This document shows, piece by piece, positions 42,022 through 51,881 of a stretch of DNA of 64,000 bases. The stretch is from Ceratotherium simum simum (taxonomy: Eukaryota; Chordata; Mammalia; Perissodactyla; Rhinocerotidae). The stretch lies in NCBI RefSeq assembly GCF_000283155.1, contig NW_004454166.1:4014974-4078973 (forward strand), in the 5' to 3' direction. Within the stretch, counting starts at the first letter, position 1; every line of letters starts with the position of its first letter. A program made the position numbers and the translations under genes. Below the pieces are notes generated by a model. The model worked only from the letters and a program-made list of their open reading frames with translations. It made no database searches and was not told where the DNA came from.

Positions 42022-42238
42022 GGCAGACTATGGCCCATTGATCAGATCCAGCTTGCCACTTGTTTTTATAAATAAAGTTTTATTGGAACACAGCCATGCT
42101 CATTTATTCATGTACTGCCTATGGCTGCTGTTGCACTACAGCGGCAGAGCTGAGCAACTGTAATGGAGACCGTATGGCCTATAAAGCCTAAAGTATTTAC
42201 CATCTGGCTCTTTATAGAAGAAGTTTGCCAGCCTACGG
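42022..42238. mobile_element. Non-autonomous hAT element inserted in L2
   Basis: Same family and orientation as 6463-6662: 'ggcagactatggcccattga', 'ttataaataaagttttattg', 'gaacacagccatgctcattt', 'gtatggcctataaagcctaa', 'agaagaagtttgccagccta'. Better preserved than the first copy. Confidence 0.88.
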
Positions 42239-42339
42239 CCTAGAAAAATAAGTATATAATATGCTAGGTGACAATTCAGGTCATGAAGAATAATGAACAG
42301 ATGTGAAGATAGAAATGATAGAAAGGAGTGTCCATGGAC

Positions 42340-43020
42340 GCACACTCTGATAATGTGACCATTGAGGAAAGATCTGAATGAGGGGAGGGAGCAAGCCACA
42401 AGAAACAGACAATGAGGAAAGGGTTCAGAGAGAAGAAACAGCAGGTGCAAATGTCATGCCACAGAAGCATGTCGGTCTGTTCAAAAACATCGAGAAGGCT
42501 GTGGGGTTGAAGCTGAGCGAGCGAGGAGAAGAGAAATAGAGGTGGGTTTGGAGAGATGGTGAAGGGCCAGATCACGATGGACTTGAAGGGTGTGGCTCGG
42601 ACCTTGGTTTTATTCTGAGTGAGGTGTGAAGCCATTATAGGTTTGGGGCAGAAAATGGTCCAACTTTGAGTTTTGAAGGATCTCTTTGACTGCTGTGTAG
42701 AAGAAAGGATGTCGGGTCAAGGGTAGGAGCAGAGAGGCCAGTTAAGAGGCCATGACAACAGTCCAGGTAAGAGATGCTAGCGTCTCGGACCAGGTTCATC
42801 GCCAGGCAGTGGTGAGAGGTAGTCTGATTCAGGGTGCATTTTGAAGGCGGAGCCAATAGGATTCCCTGATGGATTAGATGTAGGGCAAAAGAGACTCCCA
42901 TGGCTTGGGGCCTCAGCAACTTGAAGAGTGGAATTGGCATTAATGAGATGGGGAAGGTAGGGGAGAGCAGGCTGGGGGCATGAGTCTGTGGACATCAGGC
43001 TTTCTGCTTTGAATGTGTGA
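42340..43020 (-). mobile_element. L2 LINE, antisense (outer element, part 2)
   Basis: Continuation of the L2 at 41846: 'gaaagatctgaatgagggga', 'gaaacagcaggtgcaaatgt', 'gggccagatcacgatggact', 'tttgactgctgtgtagaaga', 'aagaggccatgacaacagtc', 'tggattagatgtagggcaaa'. With part 1 this makes about 0.9 kb of one L2 copy. Confidence 0.8.
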
Positions 43021-43104
43021 AGTTGGAGTGCTTATTAAGTGGCGACGGGGAACAGGCAGCTTCAGCCACTGCGGCTCTCCTTCCCTCCCCTCCTTTTGGC
43101 CTGC

Positions 43105-43566
43105 AAGGCCCGGCATGACCAGGCCCTGCTGACCCCTCCAACTCACTTCCTGCCTCTCTCCTTCTCAGCCCGACACTCCAGCTATGCAGGCCTCCTGTCT
43201 CTGGGGCAGGTGGCACACATTTTTGCCTGATGGCTCTCCTGGTGTGGCTTCCTGGAATACCCTTTCCCCACTCCTTTCCCGTTGGCTGCGTCTCATCCTT
43301 CAGGTCGTAACTTAAATATGACCTCTTGAGAAGAGGCCTTGCCAGGCCACCCTGCCTAAAATAGGCCCCCCTAGTTTATTCTCAACCTCAGCCCCTGTAT
43401 CTCACCTACGTAGTGCTTTCCTGTGTTTTAATTATTTTATTTTTTTGCTTGTCTTTTGTCTACCCTCCTCTCATCTCACAAAACTGAAAACCATAGATAA
43501 TATATAAATAAATGAGAAGTCTGTGTCTGTCTGGTTCGTCATTGTACCCCCAGGCCTGGCATAGTA
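43105..43566 (+). repeat. L2 LINE 3' segment
   Basis: Sense L2: 'aaggcccggcatgaccaggc', 'cttcaggtcgtaacttaaat', 'gagaagaggccttgccaggc', 'ccccaggcctggcatagtaa'. It starts only about 85 bases after the antisense L2 ends, so two L2 copies lie back to back. Confidence 0.75.
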
Positions 43567-43904
43567 ACTTTTAACTTTTTCTTTTTCAGTTAGAAAACCC
43601 TTTCCTTATGGTGAAATCCTGTGCAGAAGTGTGGTGGTATACTTATTCCTTTATTCATGATACAGATAAAACAAGTGTGACTCTGGTTGAATTGGCACTG
43701 AGGGGCCCCATATTGTGGCTCCTGACCTGAGAATTGAAGTTCTCATCAAACTGGAGACCTCCCACGCTCCAGTTATCAGAGTCTCAGAATGTCCAAGGGG
43801 TTGTATTTCCTGGGGCAGTTAAATATCAAAAGAAAAAAAGAGGAATACCAACATAAGATTGGCAACATTTGGTTTTACTAAATAAAGATATGAAAAAAAT
43901 CAAC

Positions 43905-44255
43905 AGCTGCTCTATTAGTCAGACTGTGCTGCAGGAATGAATAACTCCCCAAGTCTGACAGCTTCATACAGCAAAAGTTTATTCTTCACTCACACTACCT
44001 GCCCAGTGAGGTTGGCAGTGCCGTGGTCACTGGGGGAGCCAGGCCCACAGAGGCTGTGTCTTGACACATGTTTCCACAGTGTCTGAGGCAGGAAAGTGGG
44101 ATGATCTGACTCTCAGAAATTCTGCCCGGAAGTGACACATTCTTTCTACTTACATTTCATTGATGAAAATAAGTCACTTATCCAGACCTTACCGAAACGG
44201 GGGCCGAGAAGATTAATCTTCCCATGTGCCCGGAAGGTGAGAGAGTCAGTGTAGT
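43905..44255 (+). repeat. Old interspersed repeat of uncertain class (LTR-like)
   Basis: 'gactgtgctgcaggaatgaa' then 'aaaagtttattcttcactca', 'cggaagtgacacattctttc' and 'cttcccatgtgcccggaagg' match a common mammalian repeat from memory. I could not place it in a family with confidence. Confidence 0.5.
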
Positions 44256-45303
44256 TAGGACCAGTACCCATGAGTCCCCCAGCTACCACTGACAATGACA
44301 ATCATTTTATAAAAGGAATGACATTTTAGTACTCAAAACGTAAGAAGAACTTCATACCAGAATAAAAACAAAACTTCACGTTGAATGAATTTGATTTATT
44401 TAAAACTTGCTCTTTGTCATTTTTCTCATCTTCACTGTGGACTGGAGGAAAATGAGCAGAGATTGGTGCTTGTCTGGCGCTGGTTGCCCAAGCCCTAATC
44501 CACTTGGGTGGTCCCTCCTCTCACCCTCATACTGGTCCCTTTACCTGCAAATTCCTCCTCCCTTTGGTCTCCCTGTATCCCGATCTCCATCTTTCAAGGA
44601 CCAGCCAGAAGCCACTCTGCTGGAGCCATCCCCGAGCAGGACGTGCTCCCTCCAGCGTCACTGTGCCCACGCCTCTGGAGGACCTGAGCCCTTCCTGTCT
44701 TGTCTGAGCATCATGTTGAGGCGTTCTGACTACAGATGAACAGAGAAGCTGCAGTCTGTCTCTATCCACACTTGTTCATAGAAAAAGTGAAGAGGGCAAA
44801 GGTCCGTCAATTAGGGTTTCCTTATGCTGAAAGAGAGGAGATGCTCAGAGGCAACAGATGGCCCAGGCAGTATTTGGAAACCCTCAGAACTACAATTCTG
44901 CCAGAGAAATGTATCAACTGGGAGCACAGATGACATGTAGCAGCAGAGTAAGCCTCAGGCACCTGGGAGCCCGTGGGCTTTGGATCATCAGACATCTTCT
45001 CAGGTGCTCCTGGGCTCTTCTTTTCTGGGGGAGACAGGGAACACTTTGTTTCTCCTTCCTGGGGCACTTTTCTCGTGACACAAACTTTGGGCCACTTCTG
45101 TTAGCTTGTAGGGGATCCATTTGAGGTTCAGCAGGACAGAGAGAGAGAGGCACACCTGGACATTGTTCTGACACTGCCAAGGCTCCGGAAAATGAAGCTG
45201 AGTCTACTTGGTCAAAGTAGAGGCAAGTTTTGAATAAATCAATGATGCAAAGAGTTTTGTTAAACAGACCCAATTTGGCCAATGCACATTTACCAAAGGT
45301 TAA
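44256..45303. other. No gene seen; unassigned DNA
   Basis: About 1 kb. Frames of 60-122 codons overlap on both strands (44407-45282). None carries a domain I recognise. Confidence 0.5.
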
Positions 45304-45458
45304 AATAATAATAGCTTAAATTGTCCAGCAGTATGTAGTTTGTTTGAAAAGTGTTTTCATGTGTACTTTCTCACTTGATCCTCAGCAAGAGTACACAGGA
45401 GTGGATTATTATATTGCTCAGAGAGGTTAGGTGGCTTATCCAAGGTCACAGCTAATAT
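45304..45458 (-). repeat. MIR SINE fragment
   Basis: Antisense MIR: 'aaaataataatagcttaaat', 'tgtactttctcacttgatcc', 'tcagagaggttaggtggctt', 'atccaaggtcacagctaata'. Confidence 0.75.
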
Positions 45459-45474
45459 GTCACTTCAGATGCTG

Positions 45475-45905
45475 TGGGTGGCAAATATTAGAAAACTGGC
45501 TTAAACAATAAAGGGGATTTATTCTCTAATATAATCAGAAGTCTAGGGTAAAGCAGGCTTCAAGTTTGGTTGATTTAGCAGTTCAAGGATGTCATTAAGG
45601 ACCTGTGCTCTTTCCACCTCTCTGCCATCCTTGGGCTGGCTTCATCCTCAGGCTGGTGACAAGACAGCTGCAGGAGTGCCAGACCTGTCGTCCAGACATA
45701 ATCATGGCAGGAGAAGAGAGACACTGTCACCTGCTGGGTCTCTCTGGATAGTTGGAAAACTTTATCAGGAGGAAGCCGCCTGCTCTTGCCCCCAACGAAG
45801 CCTTCCATCTCACGGGTCATTTCTAGACCACTTATTGGGATGGGAAATGAGGTTAGGCTCAGACCACTGCGGCCTGGCCCGGGAACTGGAAGGCGTCAAC
45901 TTCAT
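45475..45905 (+). repeat. Interspersed repeat family X, copy 1
   Basis: 'gaaaactggcttaaacaata' then 'aaggggatttattctctaat', 'agtctagggtaaagcaggct' and 'ggctggcttcatcctcaggc' match an old interspersed repeat that also appears at 58820-59215. I recognise the consensus but cannot name it safely. Confidence 0.5.
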
Positions 45906-46504
45906 TTGAGGATGTGACTGTATGGGTTGTGTCCACCGCAGCCTGTAAAAGCCAGAATTGTCATTTGAATTCTCCTCTTTCCACTCTATCATCGATTGGA
46001 CCTTACTCTTCTCTTGTTTTGTTCCGAGGGATTACCATATTATAAAATAATAATGATAACACCACAGATATCTTTGAAGTAGCAGACTCCTTTAGTATTT
46101 TCAAAATAGGAGTTGAAATACACTTTTTAAAGACTGTTCTTATTTTTCCTCTACCTCTGCTCCAAGTCAGCTGGCAAGTTGCCTCGAGTGCAGGGCTGGG
46201 GGACAGAGTGGTCCCAGTGGATTCGGGCCACCATAGCATCACTTGCTTATGAGAAATGAGAAGGTCAGGTTCTAGAGAAGATACCTAAAACTTGGAAGTC
46301 AGAGGGAGGATGGCTGGGTTCTGTTCCAGTCCCAGTCAGCACTCATGAGAACCAGGAAGAAGAACAGGGCCATGTGGAAAACTCAACCTCCAGTAGCCTG
46401 AAGAATTGGGGGAGGCCACCCAGGAACATCTCCTAGATGCCGTGGTCCAATTGAAGCTCCACCCTGCCGAGGTTCTCTTGGTGTCTGGTGGTGGGTATCT
46501 GTTG
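45906..46504. other. No gene seen; unassigned DNA
   Basis: Nothing recognised. Confidence 0.5.
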
Positions 46505-46650
46505 AACATCAATTGTGTTCAGGTGCTTCAGGCACTTTCTCTCTTTTGCTCCTTCTTACATCCCTGTGGGGTGGGAACTATCATCCCCATTCTACAGATG
46601 GGGGACCAGAATCTCAGAGAGATTAAGTAGCTTTTTTAGGGGTCACAGTT
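46505..46650 (-). repeat. MIR SINE fragment
   Basis: Antisense MIR: 'tgtgttcaggtgcttcaggc', 'tcatccccattctacagatg', 'ggggaccagaatctcagaga', 'gattaagtagcttttttagg'. It ends where an MLT1 LTR begins. Confidence 0.75.
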
Positions 46651-46652
46651 AG

Positions 46653-47582
46653 TGTGGTAGGCTGAACAATGATCTCCCCCAATGTCCACATCCTAATCCC
46701 AAAAACCTATGAGTATGTTACGTTACATGGCAAAAGGGACTTTGCAGGTGGGGTTAAGTCAAGGAGCTTGAGATGGGGAAGTCATCCTGGATTATCTGGG
46801 AGGCCTCAATGTAATCACAAGGGTAGTCATCATCATAACAAGATAATAATAACAATAATAGTCAGAGGGAGGTGGAAGTGTCAGAGTCAGAGAAGGAGAT
46901 GTGACCAAGGAAGCAGAGATTGGAGTCATACTGTTGTTGGAAGGAGGCCACGAGACAAGGAATGCAGGCAGGCTCTAGAAGCTGAAAAAAACAAGGAACA
47001 GATTATTCCCTAGAGTCTCCAGAAGGGTCACAATCCTGTTGATAGCTTGATTTTAGTCCTGTAAGACCCATTTTGAATTTCTGACCTCCAGAACTGTAAG
47101 ATAATAAATTCATGTTGTTTTAAGCCACTCAATTGGCCAGTCCTGGAGGTCTAGTGGCTAAGATTTGGTGCTCTCACTGCCACAGTCCGAGTTCTTTTTC
47201 CAGTCAGGGAATCACACTACCCACCCGTCGGTTGTCACAGTGTGGCAGCTGTGTGTTGCTGTGATGCTGAAAGCTATGCCACCGGGATTTCAAATACCAG
47301 CAGGGCCACCCATGGTGGACAGGTTTCAGTGCAGCTTCCAGACTAAGAAAAAGAACGTGGTCACCCATTTCTGAAAAAACTGGCCACGAAAACCCTGTGA
47401 ATAGCAGTGGAGCATTGTCTGATATAGCACTAGAAAATGAGAGGATGGCACAAAAAGACCAGGCAGGGTTCCATTCTGCTGTACACAGGGTCACTAGGAG
47501 TTGGAATCCACTCGACGGCACTAACAACAAAAGCCACTCAATTGGTGGTAATTTGTTACAGCAGCAACTGGAAACTAATACA
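46653..47582 (+). mobile_element. MaLR solo LTR, MLT1 type, split by a SINE
   Basis: Left part 46653-47136 and right part 47546-47582. It begins TGTGGTAGGCTGAA and ends ...GGAAACTAATACA. The MLT1 body includes 'gttacatggcaaaagggact', 'ttgagatggggaagtcatcc', 'tggattatctgggaggcctc' and 'cctccagaactgtaagataa' with AATAAA. A short ATAATAA-rich tract (46834-46862) replaces part of the normal body. Non-coding. Confidence 0.88.
47122..47545 (+). mobile_element. Composite ERE-like SINE with 15-bp perfect target duplication
   Basis: The element is 47137-47530 (394 bases). The 15-base flank aagccactcaattgg occurs at 47122-47136 and again at 47531-47545 without a mismatch. The head 'ggtctagtggctaagatttg' is tRNA-like. 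The middle ('gatgctgaaagctatgccac', 'ttccagactaagaaaaagaa') and the tail ('tcactaggagttggaatcca', 'ctcgacggcactaacaacaa') resemble RTE-clade LINE 5' and 3' regions as I remember them. The element inserted into an existing MLT1 LTR and is therefore younger than it. Confidence 0.88.
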
Positions 47583-47864
47583 GATCAACAAGGAGTGGAA
47601 TGATGCTTTAAGAGCAGTCCTGTCTGGCTCTGATGTCCACTACACCACTGGCCAGGAGGCCTGGGTGCCAAGCCTGAAACTCCCTCTCTGCAATTTCCTG
47701 CTCCAAAAAATGACAGGATTGTGGCATTGGACTGTCCTGGTTGATTCCAGCTACAGGAGAACACATCGGGAAGCTCCTGCTGTGGCCCAGTAGAGGGCTG
47801 ATAAGGACCTGAACCATGGATAAGACAGCTGGGCAGTAGAAGAGAATGTAGGAACTGGTTATGA
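47583..47864. other. No gene seen; unassigned DNA
   Basis: Short stretch between the LTR and an L2-like block. Confidence 0.5.
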
Positions 47865-48312
47865 GAAAATAACCTGGTGAGTGACTAGCTGTGGCAGGTG
47901 AGGGAGGAGCTTAGGATGGGGCCTGGTCTGTGTCATGCAATGATGGGGATGGGGAGCATCATTCACCTGGATGGGACATGCTGGAGGAGGAGCCGGTTTT
48001 GTTGGGAAGATGAAGTCCGATTGGGGCCTGTTGAGTGTGACATTCATGTGGAACTGACCTGTGGGGGAGGGGAGGACCATATGGGTCCAGGGGTCAGGAG
48101 AGTGGCTCGGGGGACAGCTGGAGATCTGCGCACTGCAGGTGAAGCAGTGGTCACTGCATCTATGGGTCTGATGAGATCACTCAAGGAAAGTGAGGAGTGT
48201 GAGAAGAGAGGAGAGCCAACGATGAGCCCCCAGGGGAACCAACACGGAGGAGCAGCCAGAGGAAGAGGACTCAGAGAAGGAGACTGAGCAGTAGCCAGGC
48301 AGGGGCAAACCA
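47865..48312 (-). repeat. L2-like block, antisense
   Basis: 'atctatgggtctgatgagat' then 'cactcaaggaaagtgaggag' and 'cagagaaggagactgagcag' follow the more 5' part of L2 in reverse as I remember it. Divergent. Confidence 0.45.
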
Positions 48313-48314
48313 GG

Positions 48315-48463
48315 GATGAGGGAGAGAGGGAGGGAGAGGAAGGGAGGGAGGAAGGAGAGTTAGGGAGACATGGAGGATGAAGAGACGGAGAGAGAGATAC
48401 ATGGAGGGAGGGAGAGAGACAGAGAGAGGGATAGAAGGAGAGAGGGAGAAAGAGAGAGGGGGC
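48315..48463. repeat. Long purine-rich (GGGA/GAGA) tract
   Basis: About 150 bases that are over 90% A/G on the plus strand with only scattered T and C. It produces a serine/proline/leucine frame on the minus strand, which is an artefact. Confidence 0.92.
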
Positions 48464-49299
48464 ATGCTGCTTCAACACCAAAAGCTGACTGGATCCTGAG
48501 TGACTGTCATTAGGTTTGGGAATTCAGAATCCACTGGTGACCTTTGGGAGGGCCGTTTCCATGGAGAGAGGGGGTAAAAGCCAGACTGCACTGGGCTGAG
48601 GCCGGGAAGAGGGGGGAGGATACGGGGATGGCAAGTTATAGAGAGACTGTTCTTTTTCACTGGGAGAAAGGTGGGCTTTGGTTGTGATGTAATTGACACA
48701 AAAGATAGCCAGGAACCTTTCCAAACAACTAGGAAGGGAAAATAATTCTTTAATAAAATGACAAAAATTACTCAAAAGATGACAATAATAGCACGCAGTA
48801 GTGAAAATAAGAGGTGGATAAAAGCCTCCCAGAAAAGTGGCCGTATGAGGGGCATCGGGGTCAGGTGATGGCCACCATCACCCCAGGCTGCCCTGCACAC
48901 AGTCGCTGTCCTAAGGGCCTCGGGCCCTGGGGAGCAACATTCAGATCATGTCTTCCACTGGCCTTGGTTCTAGCTGTGAATTCCACTCTCCTCTTACCTT
49001 CAGTTGGGTCAGACGCTGACTCCTTGATTTACTAACCTTTCTGCATGATCTGGGCTTCATGAGATTCCTGAACTCAGCTGCTCCAGCGTCCACAGGAAAT
49101 AGACCACAGCTCAAGGTGGGGGGCTCAGCCCCTCATCTTTACCATTTCAGAGCCCGCAGCCTGACTTCCACTTGCCAGCCCCTGCAGATCCTCGCACATA
49201 GGCTCTCTCCCCGTCCATGTGTGCAGGTGGAGGAATTAATTCCACTGTGCCCCTCCCCACAAAAACCCTCAACAAGCTCTGCAGGGAGTTAGCATATCC
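48464..49299. other. No gene seen; unassigned DNA
   Basis: Nothing recognised apart from a short A/T-rich stretch near 48738-48800. Confidence 0.5.
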
Positions 49300-49558
49300 T
49301 CACCCGGGCGCTGGCTCCCCTCGGGCAGGATCAGTTCGCGGTGAGGTTCAGCACTGTCACCCACATGCCCAGCAGGACTGGACCCTGCTGTCTACAGCAG
49401 TAATGAGCTTGATAACACCCTCTATTTCTTTCCTGTCCTTGTCTGTCTTACTTTCCCACTTCTCTGTTTCCAAGATCACCTCCCAGATAAACTATTTGCA
49501 CTGGAATCCTTGTCTCAGGGTCTGCTTCTGGAGCAACGCTTTAAGTCAGAGAGATTGT
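49300..49558 (+). repeat. Possible old LTR-like repeat
   Basis: 'cccagataaactatttgcac' followed by 'ttgtctcagggtctgcttct' resembles a repeat 3' end (AATAAA-like 'gataaa' then a short tail). It shares its terminal phrase with 6900-7078. Confidence 0.45.
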
Positions 49559-49659
49559 CTGACCCAGTGATAGCAAAGCTCCTTGCATGTCAGTGGAGAC
49601 TGGTTTCTGATGGCTGTGAAATTGGCTGACCAGACTTTGTCAGCTAGCCCATGTTCAGT

Positions 49660-49750
49660 ATCATCAGCATCAGCATCAATACCATACCTACTTTGTTCCA
49701 GCTCTGCACTAAGTGCTTTACAAACATTTTCTTATTTATTCAAGAGGCCC
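49660..49750 (-). repeat. MIR SINE, antisense (outer part 1)
   Basis: 'agctctgcactaagtgcttt' followed by 'acaaacattttcttatttat' is the antisense MIR. It is interrupted by an MLT1 LTR. Confidence 0.65.
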
Positions 49751-50202
49751 TGTGTGGTATATAGAATAATGGTCCCCTGAAGATGTCCACATCCCAACCC
49801 CTGAAATCTGTGCATATGTTACCTTACATGGCAAAAGAGAATTTGCAGATGTGATTGAGGACATTGAGATGGGGAGATCATCCTGGATTATCTGGGGGTG
49901 CTCAGTGTAATCACAAGGGTCCTTAAGAGGGTGGCAGGAGAATCAGAGAAGGAAATGTGACCATAGAAGCAGAAGTCAGAGTCATGTGAGGAAGGGGGCC
50001 ACGAGCTAAGGAATGCAGGTGGCCTATAGAAGCTGGAAAAGGCAAGGGAGCCTCCTTTAGAGCCTCCAGATGGAACACAGTCCTGCCAACATCTTGATTT
50101 TAGGACTTCTGACCTCCAGAATTGTAGGATAATAAATTTGTATTGTTTTAAGCCACTAAGTTTATGGTAATTTGTTACTGCAGCCAATAGGAAACCAATA
50201 CA
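49751..50202 (+). mobile_element. MaLR solo LTR, MLT1 type
   Basis: Near full length: 'tgtgtggtatatagaataat' at the start; 'gttaccttacatggcaaaag', 'tggggagatcatcctggatt', 'ccacgagctaaggaatgcag', 'gacctccagaattgtaggat' and AATAAA in the body; 'ggaaaccaataca' at the end. It is a second copy of the family at 46653-47582, same orientation. No internal proviral region. Confidence 0.92.
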
Positions 50203-50205
50203 CTC

Positions 50206-50427
50206 TACATAGAGGTTAAGTATGTAGATTCTGGGTCCAGAACGCCCAAATTCAAAGCCTGATTCTATCATGTATAGCTGTGTGAACTTGAGCATTTTCT
50301 CATCAATAAAATGGGGATATGATAACATCTGACTCACAGGGTTGTGTGAGGCTTAAATGAGTTAGTATGGGCTCAGTACCTAGAACAGTAGCTGAAGCAT
50401 TACAACAGGCTCTCAATAAAAGCCAGC
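50206..50427 (+). repeat. MIR SINE, full length
   Basis: Sense MIR: 'agattctgggtccagaacgc', 'tagctgtgtgaacttgagca', 'cacagggttgtgtgaggctt', 'ctcaataaaagccagctgtt'. Confidence 0.85.
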
Positions 50428-50429
50428 TG

Positions 50430-50500
50430 TTATTCATATTCATGATAACCCTGCAAGGTGGGTATTTTTCTCTTCGTTTTACACACTCAGCGAACCGACA
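50430..50500 (-). repeat. MIR SINE, antisense (possible outer part 2)
   Basis: 'tcatgataaccctgcaaggt' then 'gggtatttttctcttcgttt' and 'tacac' is antisense MIR core. It could continue the MIR at 49660-49750. Confidence 0.55.
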
Positions 50501-50799
50501 TGAACTGCCCAGCCCGCATGTCCAGGAAGAGCCAGAGCCCACAGGTCCGTCTGGCTCCACTGCCGTTCACTTGCACAGGATCTCACCGCTTCCAGGCACA
50601 GCAGTTCCAGCGATTGCAACTGTCCCTACAAGAACCTGGTGTCCAGTTCCCTTACCTACTCTTTGCCTCCTCTGACCTGCTCTGCTTAGCCACTCTCCTT
50701 TCTGCAGTCGGCCACCAGCTCAGATAGAAGGCAGCTAGAAAACACTGTGATTTGCATCAAATTTTCAAAGGGCCACTTCATGTTATCCTTGCGACAACC
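50501..50799. other. No gene seen; unassigned DNA
   Basis: Two overlapping plus-strand frames (102 and 89 codons) in different phases. No domain. Confidence 0.5.
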
Positions 50800-50965
50800 A
50801 CGGTTTGGGGTGGGGGCGGTTTGGCTGGGCAGGGAGTAGCATCCCCAGTTCAGGGATGAAGATGCTGAGGTTCAGAGAGGCTAGAGGGCTTGCCCCAGGT
50901 CAGTGGGCCCTTGAGAGGCAGAGCTGAGGGAGGAGGCGGGTCCCCTGGCTCCTGGTTCTCAGCCT
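50800..50965 (-). repeat. MIR SINE fragment
   Basis: 'agttcagggatgaagatgct' then 'gaggttcagagaggctagag' and 'ggcttgccccaggtcagtgg' is the antisense MIR core. Confidence 0.75.
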
Positions 50966-51398
50966 TTTGTGCTGCCTGTCAAATCTCCCTCAAGGCTCCT
51001 GCTGATTCCCTGCTGTTCAAGTCCCAGCCAGGGAGAGCTGACACTGATTTAAGGCTCACTCATTTAGGAGAATGCAATCTAAACCCTGCGTGGGTGGTCG
51101 GTAGCATGTACACGTTTAATTTCCCTTAATATTGTTTTAATTGAGTATCACTCGGGTAAATACTTTGATTAGCAAATGTTTATGCCTTGTGGATTTCACA
51201 AAGTTAGACTTTTCCAGTGGCTGGAAAATGCTGAGTGGTGTGATTATTTTGGTTTCACGATGAACCCAGTGGAAGCCCAGGTCCCTTGTCAGGCTTCCGT
51301 GTCCTACGCTGAACCCCGTGCGGGAGACTGCGTCACTGACATTCTCGGTGACAGAGAACAAATTCCGTCCCCGATCTGGGCCCCGGCAACTTGTTCTG
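50966..51398. other. No gene seen; unassigned DNA
   Basis: 51280-51390 keeps several CpGs ('cgtgcgggagactgcgtcac'). Nothing recognised. Confidence 0.45.
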
Positions 51399-51460
51399 GG
51401 AAATGAGGGGGTTGGACTAGATAATCCCTAAGGGTCTTTGTATCTCAAGGTTTTGACGAC
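51399..51460 (+). repeat. MIR 3'-end-like fragment
   Basis: 'ggaaatgagggggttggact' followed by 'agataatccctaagggtctt' resembles the far 3' region of MIR-type SINEs (ggactagatgatctctaaggtccc). Confidence 0.5.
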
Positions 51461-51850
51461 CGACCCCCAGGCCGAGGGCTCCTAGGAGCAGAGGGCTTCT
51501 CTCCCAGCCTGCGAGCTGGGTCTCTGCCCCGGGTCCCAGTGCACAAGGAGGGCTGGCTGGCGTCATCAGGAGCTGAGCCCTCGCGCTCCCGCTGCATCCC
51601 GGCTACCTTTGTTTGCTTCCTGCGTCATGGGGAGGCTGCCCTGTCCCAGCGGCGGCTCTTTCAGCCGTAAGCGTTGCTGTGAGCAGCTGGGCCTCCTCTG
51701 CCTAGTAATGCAGAGACCAGATGGAGCGCCAGTCCTGTCTCCTGGGGCCCTCATTCTGCCTGTTTCAAGAGCCTCAACAGAGGGGGCGCCCTGTGTGGTT
51801 GAGGGCCAACAGTGGCTCTGGTCAATTGGCCTAATAACAAATCCATCCAT
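51461..51850. other. GC- and CpG-richer unassigned segment
   Basis: About 15 CpGs over 51460-51680 and bZIP-like words: GCGTCATC at 51560-51567 and TGCGTCATGG at 51621-51630. A 93-codon frame starts at 51609 but ends in a poly-T artefact. See finding. Confidence 0.4.
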
Positions 51851-51853
51851 TGC

Positions 51854-51881
51854 TTTTTTTTTTTTTTTTTTTCCTTTTTTT
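51854..51881. repeat. Poly-T tract
   Basis: T19-CC-T7. No adjoining SINE body was recognised. Confidence 0.9.

Noticed and set aside
48044..48481. Minus-strand frame rich in Ser, Pro and Leu
   Set aside because: Translation of the polypurine block at 48315-48463. No signal peptide or domain.
49888..50337. 149-codon minus-strand frame
   Set aside because: It is antisense to an MLT1 LTR and a MIR, so it is a chance opening in repeats.
51781..51790. CTCF-like AGGGGGCGCC
   Set aside because: Only the right half of the core fits. The five bases before it (AACAG in place of CCASY) all mismatch, so it is not listed as a site.
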